DNA of 9,112 nt from Acidobacteriota bacterium (GCA_003224075.1 QHYF01000094.1:1-9112); one strand, 5' to 3'; positions 1 through 9,112 are shown, counted from the first letter of the stretch. The notes: generated from the letters alone by a model not told the origin. Program-made: numbers and translations.

Positions 1-637
1 CGCCGCGTTGGAACGCCTGATGGTGAGGCTTTGCGCCAACGAAGGCGGGCAAAAAAGAATGATGGATATTGATGATTTGCTGCGGATACTGCTTGATGAA
101 ATCCGCGGTGAGCACCTGCATATAGCGGGCCAGAACGATCAATTCGATGTTGTTTTTGCCGAGCAGATCGAGCTGCTGGCGCTCCGCTTCCGGTTTGTTC
201 TCCTTGGTCACCGGAATGACGTGATAGGAAACGCCATAAAAATCGGCGTGGTGCCGGGCATCAGGATGATTGCTGATCATCAGCGGAATCTCGCAGGCGA
301 GTTCCCCGATGCGCTGCCGGTAGAGCAAATCAACGAGGCAGTGATCGTATTTGGAAACAAAGATGGCGACGCGGGGGCGATAGTTTGAGCTTGTGATGCG
401 CCAGCGAATCGAGAATTGTTCGGCAATGGGTGCGAACCATTTCGGAAAATCTTTCAGATCGAACTCGAAGCCGGTGAGGTCCCATTCCACGCGGGCAAGA
501 TAAAAACGTTCCTCGCCCGCCTGATGCTGCTCGAAATGAAGAATGTCGCCGCCATGCCAGTAGATGAAATCTGCGATTGCCGCGTCCAGACCCTTGCGGT
601 CCGGGCACTGCAGCAGGAGGATCGCGCTGTTTTTCAA
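1..637 (-). CDS. purU: Formyltetrahydrofolate deformylase, N-terminal part (cut by window edge)
   Basis: PurU hydrolyses 10-formyltetrahydrofolate to tetrahydrofolate and formate, balancing one-carbon pools and supplying formate to purine synthesis. I translated 212 codons, open to base 1. Residues 1 to about 80 form an ACT-type regulatory domain opening with CPDRKGL (11-17). The rest is the start of the formyltransferase-like catalytic domain, with SNHPD in the middle and NIHHSFLPAFVGAK at 190-203. N190 and H192 match the catalytic Asn and His of the PurN/PurU fold. The catalytic Asp would lie beyond the window. I chose the TTG start at 637 because AGGAGA (644-649) sits 6 nt upstream and the protein then starts like other PurU proteins. 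An in-frame ATG at 664 would add nine residues, but it has no ribosome binding site and overlaps a -10-like hexamer. The gene is divergent from tig. The family call is firm; the start is less so. Confidence 0.93.
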   Translation of the reverse strand, partial: MKNSAILLLQCPDRKGLDAAIADFIYWHGGDILHFEQHQAGEERFYLARVEWDLTGFEFDLKDFPKWFAPIAEQFSIRWRITSSNYRPRVAIFVSKYDHCLVDLLYRQRIGELACEIPLMISNHPDARHHADFYGVSYHVIPVTKENKPEAERQQLDLLGKNNIELIVLARYMQVLTADFIKQYPQQIINIHHSFLPAFVGAKPHHQAFQRG

Positions 638-662
638 GGCCGGTCTCCTGAAATGCGCGGAC

Positions 663-668
663 ATTCTA
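663..668 (-). promoter_or_regulatory. Possible -10 element for purU
   Basis: On the minus strand the hexamer TAGAAT (five of six matches to TATAAT) lies 26 bases before the proposed TTG start. Transcription starting about 7 nt downstream would give a leader of about 20 nt containing AGGAGA. No good -35 hexamer is visible at 16-18 nt spacing, so this is tentative. If real, it rules out the alternative ATG at 664, which overlaps the hexamer. Confidence 0.35.
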
Positions 669-699
669 CTCGACTTTGGTTGAGCAGCAGGCGGGTGAA

Positions 700-728
700 T
701 TGACGCTGTCCGAAGCGTCCCCTATACT
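700..728 (+). promoter_or_regulatory. Sigma70-type promoter for tig-clpP
   Basis: TTGACG (700-705) and TATACT (723-728) are separated by exactly 17 nt, and each hexamer matches its consensus at five of six positions. This is the best promoter in the window. Transcription would start near 735, about 190 nt before the tig start codon. It lies back to back with the purU start region, so the two divergent genes share a short control region. Confidence 0.7.
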
Positions 729-734
729 GTCCAT

Positions 735-927
735 TCGAGTTGCAGGGTGAACTCTCACCTATCTGGCCTTCCGAAAGTCGTTGACCGGTATACGGTCGCA
801 CCTGAGTCTTGCGCTGTGTGGCCGCTTTGGGCGGATTCACCGGTGACCGCGGACCGGGGCGCGTGCCAGCGAGACCAGCGAAAGTATCGGCACTAACCTG
901 ATTATTGTCCCAGGAAAGGACCGCTGT
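735..927 (+). promoter_or_regulatory. Long structured 5' leader of tig
   Basis: About 190 nt separate the inferred transcription start from tig, with no supported gene inside. Several local inverted repeats follow one another: 745-750 with 755-760 (6 pairs including one G-U, 4-nt loop), GACCG 783-787 with CGGTC 793-797 (5-nt loop), CCGC 822-825 with GCGG 831-834, and the palindrome TCACCGGTGA at 837-846. A tandem 9-nt repeat (CCAGCGAGA, CCAGCGAAA) occupies 866-883. It does not resemble a riboswitch or tRNA that I know. A regulatory role is inference from length and structure only. Confidence 0.4.
912..920 (+). promoter_or_regulatory. Ribosome binding site of tig
   Basis: AGGAAAGGA, with AAGGA (916-920) 7 nt before the ATG at 928, is a good Shine-Dalgarno match at normal spacing and supports that start. 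Confidence 0.7.
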
Positions 928-2220
928 ATGGCCGAAGCTACCTGCCGCCGCGAATTGGAACTGGAAATTCCGGCGGAAGAAGTTTCGAAAGCGATGGAGC
1001 GCGTCGCCAAGGAATTCGCGCGCGTCGCCCGGGTGCCCGGCTTTCGGCCGGGGAAGGCGCCGGTCTCCTTGATTCGCAGGCGCTTCGCTGATGACATCAA
1101 GGGCGAAGTGCTGCAATCGCTCGTGCCGCAGCGGGTCGAAAAGGCCGTCGCGGAGCAGAAGCTCACGCCCGTTTCTCAGCCGCAAGTGGACAAGCTCGAT
1201 TTCAACGAGGGCCAGCCGTTGAAATTCCGCGCGGTTTTCGAAGTGCTGCCCGAATTCGAATTAGGCAATTACAAAAGCCTTGAGTTTGAAATGCCCGCGC
1301 TGGACATCACGGACGATGACGTCACGAAAACGCTCGAAGAGATGCGCGAGCGCGCCGCGACGTTTGCGCCGGTCGAAGGCCGCGCCATCCAGGATGGCGA
1401 CTTCGCGCAGGTAAAGCTCCTCGGGACGCCCGATGGCGGCGGCGATCCGCTGCAGGCCGACAGCGTGCTCTGCCACATCGGGGCCGAAGAAACGATGGAG
1501 CCGTTCAATGCCAACCTGAAGGGCGCAAACATCAGCGAGCACAAGAATTTCGATGTCGAGTACCCGGCCGATTATCCGGATGCGAAACTCGCCGGAAAAA
1601 AATTTCACTATGCGGTCGAGGTGCTGGGCATCAAGACGAAAAAGCTGCCCGAAGTGAATGACGACTTTGCGAAGGACGTCAGCGAGGCGGCCACGCTCGA
1701 TGAACTCAAGAAAAAAGTGCGCGAAGGGCTGGAGCATCAGCGCGACCACAAACATAAGGAATTGCTGCACGAAAAAGTGCTGGCGGAAATCGTGAAGTTG
1801 CACGACTTCCCCGTGCCCGAGGCGCTTGTGGAGCATCAGATGGATGTGCGGCTGGAGCGGGTGGTGCGCTCGCTGGCGGCGCAAGGCGTGGATCCGCGAG
1901 CGGTGAATGTCGACTGGGTGGCGCTGCGGCGGCGGCAGGAAGAGCGGGCCAAGGATGACGTGAAGGCCGAACTGATCATCGACCGCGTCGCTTCGAAAGA
2001 AAACATCGATGTGACCGATGAAGAAGTCACACATGAACTGGAACACATGGCCGAGCACAGTGGCGAATCGGCGGAAGCGATTCGCGCTCGTTTGACAAAG
2101 CAGGGGGCGCTCGATAGGATGAAAGCGAAACTGCGCAGCGACAAAACACTCGACTGGCTCGCGCAGAACGCCAAAATCAAGACCGTTGCGGCGGCGAATG
2201 CAGCGACGGATGCAAAGTGA
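928..2220 (+). CDS. tig: Trigger factor, ribosome-associated chaperone and prolyl isomerase
   Basis: Trigger factor binds at the ribosome exit tunnel near protein L23, shields nascent chains and catalyses prolyl cis-trans isomerisation. The 430 residues match the usual length (E. coli 432). Residues 1 to about 115 are the ribosome-binding domain, with the signature loop GFRPGKAP at 38-45 (E. coli GFRKGKVP). About 150-238 is the FKBP-like isomerase domain, containing DGDFAQVKLLG and ending near VEVLGIK. From about 240 to the end is the long helical substrate-binding domain, rich in Lys, Glu and Arg. The ATG at 928 is supported by AGGAAAGGA 7 nt upstream. The stop overlaps the clpP start (GTGA, 2217-2220), so the two are probably co-transcribed and translationally coupled. 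The likely promoter is at 700-728. No disruption is seen. Confidence 0.97.
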   Translation: MAEATCRRELELEIPAEEVSKAMERVAKEFARVARVPGFRPGKAPVSLIRRRFADDIKGEVLQSLVPQRVEKAVAEQKLTPVSQPQVDKLDFNEGQPLKFRAVFEVLPEFELGNYKSLEFEMPALDITDDDVTKTLEEMRERAATFAPVEGRAIQDGDFAQVKLLGTPDGGGDPLQADSVLCHIGAEETMEPFNANLKGANISEHKNFDVEYPADYPDAKLAGKKFHYAVEVLGIKTKKLPEVNDDFAKDVSEAATLDELKKKVREGLEHQRDHKHKELLHEKVLAEIVKLHDFPVPEALVEHQMDVRLERVVRSLAAQGVDPRAVNVDWVALRRRQEERAKDDVKAELIIDRVASKENIDVTDEEVTHELEHMAEHSGESAEAIRARLTKQGALDRMKAKLRSDKTLDWLAQNAKIKTVAAANAATDAK

Positions 2221-2876
2221 AACACTCCGGCCCGGTGCCAGCGACGTTCACCCAAATGAAAAATTTCGACGAACCAGATTATCGCGCAACAACGCTCGTA
2301 CCCATGGTTGTCGAGCAGACCAGCCGGGGCGAACGCGCCTACGATATCTATTCCCGGCTCCTCAAGGAACACATCATATTCATCGGGACGCCGATTGACG
2401 ACCACGTCGCCAACCTGGCCACGGCGCAAATGCTTTTCCTCCAGGCCGAAGACCCGGAGAAGGACATTCAGCTTTACATCAACTCCCCCGGCGGCTCCAT
2501 CACCGCGGGATTCGCGATCTACGACACGATGCAATTCGTGAAGCCGGACGTGGTGACCACTTGCGTCGGGCAGGCGGCTTCCATCGCGGCGGTGCTGCTC
2601 GCCGGGGGCGCTCCCAAAAAGCGCTTTGCCTTGCCAAACGCGCGCATCCTGATTCACCAGCCGTGGATGTCGGGGCTTGGCGGCCAAGCCACGGACATTG
2701 ACCTGCATGCAAAAGAGATCCTGCGCATGCGCACGACGATCAACACGCTGCTGGCGAAGCACAGCGGGCAGCCAGTGGACCGGATTGAAAAAGATGTCGA
2801 TCGCGACTACATCATGAATCCGGAGCAGGCCAAAGAATACGGAATGATCGACGAAATTATTTATAAACACCGGTAG
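2217..2876 (+). CDS. clpP: ATP-dependent Clp protease, proteolytic subunit
   Basis: ClpP is the serine peptidase that assembles into a double-heptamer barrel and degrades proteins unfolded by ClpX or ClpA/C. With the GTG start at 2217 it has 219 residues. The triad is S122 (GQAAS), H147 (IHQP) and D197 (DRDYIM), spaced as in E. coli apart from one extra residue in the loop after the His. The mature N-terminus probably begins at T26-LVPMVVEQTSRGERA, implying a processed propeptide. SPGGSITAG (90-98) forms the oxyanion region. The GTG overlaps the tig stop (GTGA) and has only a weak GGA 6 nt upstream. The in-frame ATG at 2256 gives 206 residues with a 12-residue propeptide closer to that of E. 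coli, but shows no ribosome binding site. The serine is followed by IAA rather than the common MGA, which I take as lineage variation. Confidence 0.97.
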   Translation: MKHSGPVPATFTQMKNFDEPDYRATTLVPMVVEQTSRGERAYDIYSRLLKEHIIFIGTPIDDHVANLATAQMLFLQAEDPEKDIQLYINSPGGSITAGFAIYDTMQFVKPDVVTTCVGQAASIAAVLLAGGAPKKRFALPNARILIHQPWMSGLGGQATDIDLHAKEILRMRTTINTLLAKHSGQPVDRIEKDVDRDYIMNPEQAKEYGMIDEIIYKHR

Positions 2877-2889
2877 ATTTCCGCGCCTT

Positions 2890-2904
2890 ACAGTGCTTTA
2901 CTGT
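2890..2904 (+). other. Small stem-loop after clpP
   Basis: ACAGT (2890-2894) and ACTGT (2900-2904) form a 5-pair stem with a GCTTT loop 14 nt after the clpP stop. The stem is AT-leaning and only TTT follows, so it is at best a weak terminator or mRNA 3' end. Confidence 0.25.
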
Positions 2905-2960
2905 TTCAAGCAGGGGTGAACGCCGGTTCCTAAAAGTTAGCAACCATTCGAGTTTCTCTT

Positions 2961-2988
2961 TTGCGCGGGAGAAAAATCGGCCTAGAAT
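2961..2988 (+). promoter_or_regulatory. Candidate promoter for clpX
   Basis: TAGAAT (2983-2988) is a five-of-six -10 hexamer, preceded at 16 nt by a poor -35, TTGCGC (2961-2966). Transcription would begin near 2995, just before the hairpin at 3000-3020. It would allow clpX to be expressed separately from tig-clpP across the 161-nt gap. Confidence 0.4.
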
Positions 2989-2999
2989 AGAGCTAGAGA

Positions 3000-3020
3000 C
3001 TCCGTCAAAGCTCAGCGGAG
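3000..3020 (+). promoter_or_regulatory. Hairpin in the clpX leader holding a GGAG
   Basis: CTCCG (3000-3004) pairs perfectly with CGGAG (3016-3020) around an 11-nt loop. The 3' arm contains GGAG, a Shine-Dalgarno core, but it lies 17 nt from the GTG at 3038, which is far for direct use. A nearer GAGG (3023-3026) is 11 nt away. Whether the stem affects initiation is unknown. Confidence 0.3.
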
Positions 3021-3037
3021 ACGAGGCCTTCACGCCA

Positions 3038-4288
3038 GTGAAAAAGTTCAACCCAGACGAGCCCTTGCGCTGTTCCTTCTGCCACAAGACTCAGGAACAG
3101 GTCGAGAAGCTGATCAGCTCGCCTTCGGACTATCCGCGGGCGTACATCTGCAATGAATGCGTGGGGGTCTGCCAGACCATTCTTGAAGATGAGAAGCGCG
3201 AGCAGGCGGCGTCGCCCACGCGGAGGCTGCCGCGCCCGCCGGAGATCAAGCAATTCCTGGACGGCTACGTCATCGGGCAGGACCGCACGAAAAAGAAACT
3301 CGCGGTGGCGGTCTACAATCACTACAAGCGCATTTTCCTGAACAAGCAGCCCGGCGACATCGAACTGAGCAAATCGAATATTCTCCTGATCGGTCCCACC
3401 GGTACCGGCAAGACGCTGCTGGCGCAGACGCTGTCGCGCATGCTGGATGTGCCTTTCGCCATCGTGGATGCAACCACGCTAACGGAAGCGGGCTACGTCG
3501 GCGAAGACGTCGAGAATATCATCTTGAAGCTGCTGCAGGCCGCCGACGGCGATGTTCAGAAGGCTCAGCAAGGCATCATCTACATCGATGAGATCGACAA
3601 GATCGCCAAGAAAGATGAGAACCCTTCGATCACCCGCGACGTCTCCGGTGAAGGCGTGCAGCAAGCCCTGCTGAAGATTCTCGAAGGCACGATAGCCAAC
3701 GTGCCCCCGCAGGGCGGCCGCAAACATCCGCACCAGGAATTCACGCCGGTAGACACGACAAACATCCTCTTTCTCTGTGGCGGCGCTTTTGTCGGCTTGG
3801 AAAAAATCATCGAGAGGCGGGCCGGCCGCCGTTCCCTCGGTTTCCATACGGATGCCGCACCGACGACGCCGCAGAAGCGGAATACCGAGTTGCTCGAACA
3901 GGTGCAACCCGGCGATTTGATCCGCTACGGACTGATACCGGAATTTGTCGGCCGCCTGCCGGTCGCAGGGGTCATGAACGATCTGGACAAAGGCGCGCTC
4001 GTCAAGATTCTCACGGAACCGAAGAACGCGCTGCTGAAGCAATACCAACGGCTGTTCGAATTCGAAAACGTGCGGCTGCGCTTCACCGACGAGGCGCTTG
4101 ACACGGTCGCGGAGTTAGCACTTCAGCGCAAGGTGGGCGCGCGCGGCTTGCGCATGATCCTGGAAGACCTCATGCTGGAGTTGATGTACCACCTGCCCAT
4201 GCAGCGGAAGGTGCGCGACTTCGTGGTCACGGCGGATATGGTCCGCACGCGCGAAATCAATTGGAGTCTGCTCGAGAAGGCGGGATAG
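3038..4288 (+). CDS. clpX: ATP-dependent Clp protease ATP-binding subunit ClpX
   Basis: ClpX is the hexameric AAA+ unfoldase that recognises degron-tagged proteins and threads them into ClpP. At 416 residues it has normal length. The N-terminal zinc-binding domain uses C12, C15, C38 and C41; the gap between Cys pairs is four residues longer than in E. coli (a YPRA-like insertion). Walker A is GPTGTGKT (119-126), the GYVG pore loop is 152-155, Walker B is IIYIDEIDK (180-188), and the RKH pore loop is 228-230. The ClpP-docking tripeptide reads LGF (267-269) where E. coli has IGF. GLIPEFVGRLPV and the sensor-2 segment GARGLRMILE follow. The GTG at 3038 is the only sensible start: no in-frame start codon is seen just upstream and the zinc finger begins a few residues in. 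Its ribosome binding site is weak. lon follows after 73 nt. Confidence 0.97.
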   Translation: MKKFNPDEPLRCSFCHKTQEQVEKLISSPSDYPRAYICNECVGVCQTILEDEKREQAASPTRRLPRPPEIKQFLDGYVIGQDRTKKKLAVAVYNHYKRIFLNKQPGDIELSKSNILLIGPTGTGKTLLAQTLSRMLDVPFAIVDATTLTEAGYVGEDVENIILKLLQAADGDVQKAQQGIIYIDEIDKIAKKDENPSITRDVSGEGVQQALLKILEGTIANVPPQGGRKHPHQEFTPVDTTNILFLCGGAFVGLEKIIERRAGRRSLGFHTDAAPTTPQKRNTELLEQVQPGDLIRYGLIPEFVGRLPVAGVMNDLDKGALVKILTEPKNALLKQYQRLFEFENVRLRFTDEALDTVAELALQRKVGARGLRMILEDLMLELMYHLPMQRKVRDFVVTADMVRTREINWSLLEKAG

Positions 4289-4351
4289 GCCGTCCGGGCA
4301 TCGAACTGAGTTTGCGGTCCCCAACCCGGCCGGGCCGCATGAGTAAAGTCC

Positions 4352-4356
4352 AGGGG
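4352..4356 (+). promoter_or_regulatory. Ribosome binding site of lon
   Basis: AGGGG ends 5 nt before the ATG at 4362. A second in-frame ATG at 4386 has AGGAA directly against it, too close to work well, so the first ATG is preferred. The 73-nt clpX-lon gap also holds the palindrome CCCGGCCGGG (4325-4334) and no recognisable promoter. Confidence 0.5.
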
Positions 4357-4361
4357 CTTGA

Positions 4362-6770
<2,409 letters not shown>

Positions 6771-6774
6771 GCAG

Positions 6775-6820
6775 TGCCGCCTGGGCCCGGCCCGCCCCGC
6801 GAGTTAACTCCGACCCCGCC
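6775..6820 (+). other. C-rich, G-poorer stretch after lon (possible rut-like region)
   Basis: By hand count this 46-nt stretch starting 5 nt after the lon stop has 24 C and 13 G, a C-over-G bias of the kind Rho loading sites show. It precedes rho itself. C-rich runs are common in GC-rich DNA, and stem arm 6807-6812 falls inside it, so the call is weak. Confidence 0.2.
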
Positions 6821-6845
6821 GGAGTCGCACTCGTGGGAGTCTCCG
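6807..6845 (+). promoter_or_regulatory. Two competing hairpins downstream of lon
   Basis: ACTCCG (6807-6812) pairs with CGGAGT (6820-6825) across a 7-nt loop. The same CGGAG (6820-6824) can instead pair with CTCCG (6841-6845), enclosing an inner stem ACTC (6829-6832) with GAGT (6837-6840). The two folds exclude each other. Neither is followed by a T run, so neither is a standard intrinsic terminator. Confidence 0.35.
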
Positions 6846-6857
6846 GCTCGTCGTGGC

Positions 6858-6873
6858 CTGGCGCTGCCGCCAG
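6858..6873 (+). other. Stem-loop in lon-rho gap
   Basis: CTGGCG (6858-6863) and CGCCAG (6868-6873) form a perfect 6-pair stem with the tetraloop CTGC. It is followed by TTGCACAAAAG, not a T run, so terminator function is doubtful. Confidence 0.3.
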
Positions 6874-6937
6874 TTGCACAAAAGTCTGGTTTACCTATCG
6901 CGGCTGGTTTTCGCGTTTTCGGTTCGTGTGAACGCAA

Positions 6938-6985
6938 GCGGTCAATGGGTTGTGTGACCGCAGAGCGGTCAACCGCCAGTGCGGT
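6938..6985 (+). promoter_or_regulatory. Repeated GCGGTCA/TGACCGC inverted repeats in the rho leader
   Basis: GCGGTCA occurs at 6938-6944 and again at 6965-6971, with its complement TGACCGC at 6955-6961 between them. The middle arm can pair left (7 pairs, 10-nt loop) or right (7 pairs, AGA loop), but not both. Directly after the right arm, ACCGC (6972-6976) pairs with GCGGT (6981-6985) over a CAGT loop. This is either a leader RNA with alternative folds or a DNA operator (7-bp arms, 3-bp centre) with an extra half-site. It ends 98 nt before the preferred rho start. Confidence 0.45.
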
Positions 6986-7068
6986 GCGCCACCTCAGGAA
7001 CAATCCGGAATCTCAGGGTCAATTTTCTCAAACAAAGTTAAGGAACTATGCCAAAAGAAACAAGCATT

Positions 7069-7074
7069 GAAGGA
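7069..7074 (+). promoter_or_regulatory. Ribosome binding site deciding the rho start
   Basis: GAAGGA ends 9 nt before the ATG at 7084, a comfortable spacing. The upstream in-frame ATG at 7048 has AAGGA (7040-7044) only 3 nt away, which is cramped. This, plus length agreement with E. coli Rho, favours 7084. Confidence 0.5.
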
Positions 7075-7083
7075 AACAATCAG

Positions 7084-8343
<1,260 letters not shown>

Positions 8344-8367
8344 ACGATTCACAGTCGCAAACGAAAG

Positions 8368-9084
8368 TCAGGCGTCGCGAACTTCAGCCATTTCCCTCTC
8401 GCGTTCGCGTGCCAGCATGACGATCAGCCGCGCGGTCTCCTCAATTCCCATGGCGGTGTTGTCCACGAGCACGGCATCGGCGGCGCGCACGAGCGGCGAA
8501 ACTTTGCGCTCGCGATCGCGCTTGTCGCGCTCTTTGACTTCCTCGAGAACTTCAGCAAGCGTCAAGTTGTCACCTTTTTCCTGGTGCTCTTTCCAGCGCC
8601 GCTCCGCGCGCACTTCCGGGGACGCGTCCAGAAAAATCTTGAGCTCAGCAAGGGGAAATACGACGGTGCCGATGTCGCGCCCTTCCATGACGATGCCGCC
8701 GCCCGCGCCGGCCCTCTGCTGCTCGGCCACTAGCACCTCACGCACTTTCGCAATTGTCGCGAGCTGCGACGCAGCCCGCGCCACTTCGGCCGTGCGAATC
8801 TCCTTCGTAACGTCCTTTGCATCGAGGAATACGCAGTTCTTCGCGCCGGCCGCCTCCTGCTCTGGCGTCGGCGCGCGCAATTCAATGCGCGTCTCTCTCG
8901 CCAGCGCCGCAAGGCGAGATTCATCGTCCAGTGGGACGCCACGGCCGAGCGCTTTCAGCGCCAGCGCGCGATACATTGCTCCACTGTCCAAATACAGATA
9001 TCCGAGCATCGTAGCCACGCGCCGCGCCACGCTGCTCTTGCCCGACCCGGTCGGGCCGTCAATGGCAATGGTGAGTTTCGGCAT
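8368..9084 (-). CDS. cmk: Cytidylate kinase
   Basis: Cmk phosphorylates CMP and dCMP with ATP, recycling cytidine nucleotides for RNA, DNA and phospholipid synthesis. From ATG 9084 it has 238 residues, slightly longer than the usual 220-230. The P-loop GPTGSGKSS is at 10-18. LDSGAMYRAL (32-41) is the CMP-binding signature near the N-terminus. VMEGRDIGTVVFP sits in the middle, followed by FLDASPEVRAERR and the C-terminal SPLVRAADAVLVDNT segment typical of the family. I chose ATG 9084 because family members start just before the IAIDGP strand; GGA lies only 4 nt upstream. A TTG at 9105 would add seven residues and is possible, but the window ends 7 nt beyond it. It converges on rho with 24 nt between stops and no visible terminator. 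Confidence 0.95.
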   Translation of the reverse strand: MPKLTIAIDGPTGSGKSSVARRVATMLGYLYLDSGAMYRALALKALGRGVPLDDESRLAALARETRIELRAPTPEQEAAGAKNCVFLDAKDVTKEIRTAEVARAASQLATIAKVREVLVAEQQRAGAGGGIVMEGRDIGTVVFPLAELKIFLDASPEVRAERRWKEHQEKGDNLTLAEVLEEVKERDKRDRERKVSPLVRAADAVLVDNTAMGIEETARLIVMLAREREREMAEVRDA

Positions 9085-9112
9085 GCTTCCGATAGATGAG
9101 GTCAACAGTTTT

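Noticed and set aside
8..388. Plus-strand open frame opposite purU
   Set aside because: The minus strand encodes conserved PurU motifs through the same bases.
729..900. tRNA or known riboswitch in the tig leader
   Set aside because: No T-loop GGTTCRA motif, no cloverleaf, and no riboswitch core that I recognise.
634..1185. Minus-strand open frame across the tig leader and tig start
   Set aside because: It overlaps the tig promoter, leader and coding start and resembles no known protein.
2581..2600. Altered active-site context in ClpP (GQAAS followed by IAA instead of MGA)
   Set aside because: The Ser-His-Asp triad and surrounding motifs are intact; the change is conservative and probably common in this lineage.
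1836..2870. Long open frame on the minus strand opposite tig and clpP (about 344 codons)
   Set aside because: It lies fully opposite two well-conserved genes and has no recognisable domain; it is a by-product of codon use in GC-rich DNA.
4115..4130. TTAGCACT inside clpX as half of a CIRCE (HrcA) heat-shock operator
   Set aside because: The required inverted partner at 9-nt spacing is absent and it lies inside a coding region.
4344..4349. TAAAGT as a -10 element for lon
   Set aside because: No -35 at workable spacing, and it lies only 12 nt from the start codon.
6874..6901. TTGCAC-N16-TATCGC as a rho promoter
   Set aside because: Each hexamer matches its consensus at only three of six positions; too weak to annotate.
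6774..7070. Small open frame (98 codons) filling the lon-rho gap
   Set aside because: Pro/Arg/Ser-rich translation with no domain, no ribosome binding site, running into the rho start; the inverted repeats explain the composition better.

Overview
The window is a compact, moderately GC-rich, gene-dense piece of a bacterial chromosome carrying housekeeping protein-quality-control genes. The order tig-clpP-clpX-lon on one strand is a widely conserved block. The protein sequences, such as the ClpX zinc finger with a short insertion and the short Rho N-terminus, look most like Acidobacteriota (Terriglobia-like). That placement comes from recognition of the sequences, not from a search.

Layout: at the left edge lies a 5' fragment of purU (formyltetrahydrofolate deformylase) on the minus strand, leaving the window at base 1. 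A divergent control region follows, with a near-consensus sigma70 promoter (TTGACG-N17-TATACT, 700-728) and a leader of about 190 nt before tig. tig (trigger factor) overlaps clpP (protease subunit) by four bases. After a 161-nt gap with its own promoter candidate comes clpX (unfoldase), then lon (ATP-dependent protease) 73 nt downstream. A gap of roughly 280-310 nt, unusually rich in inverted repeats, leads into rho (transcription termination factor). cmk (cytidylate kinase) lies on the minus strand and converges on rho with only 24 nt between the stop codons.

How the genes work together: trigger factor meets nascent chains at the ribosome exit, ClpX feeds substrates to the ClpP barrel, and Lon degrades misfolded and regulatory proteins. 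The four form a folding-or-degradation unit. Rho, PurU and Cmk are unrelated housekeeping neighbours (transcription termination, one-carbon/purine metabolism, pyrimidine nucleotide supply).

No mobile element, CRISPR array, tRNA or rRNA is visible, and I see no previously undescribed gene system. All seven genes belong to well-known families with their key residues intact. The least explained material is non-coding: mutually exclusive hairpins before rho, a structured leader before tig, and a small hairpin before clpX. No gene is followed by a convincing intrinsic terminator.
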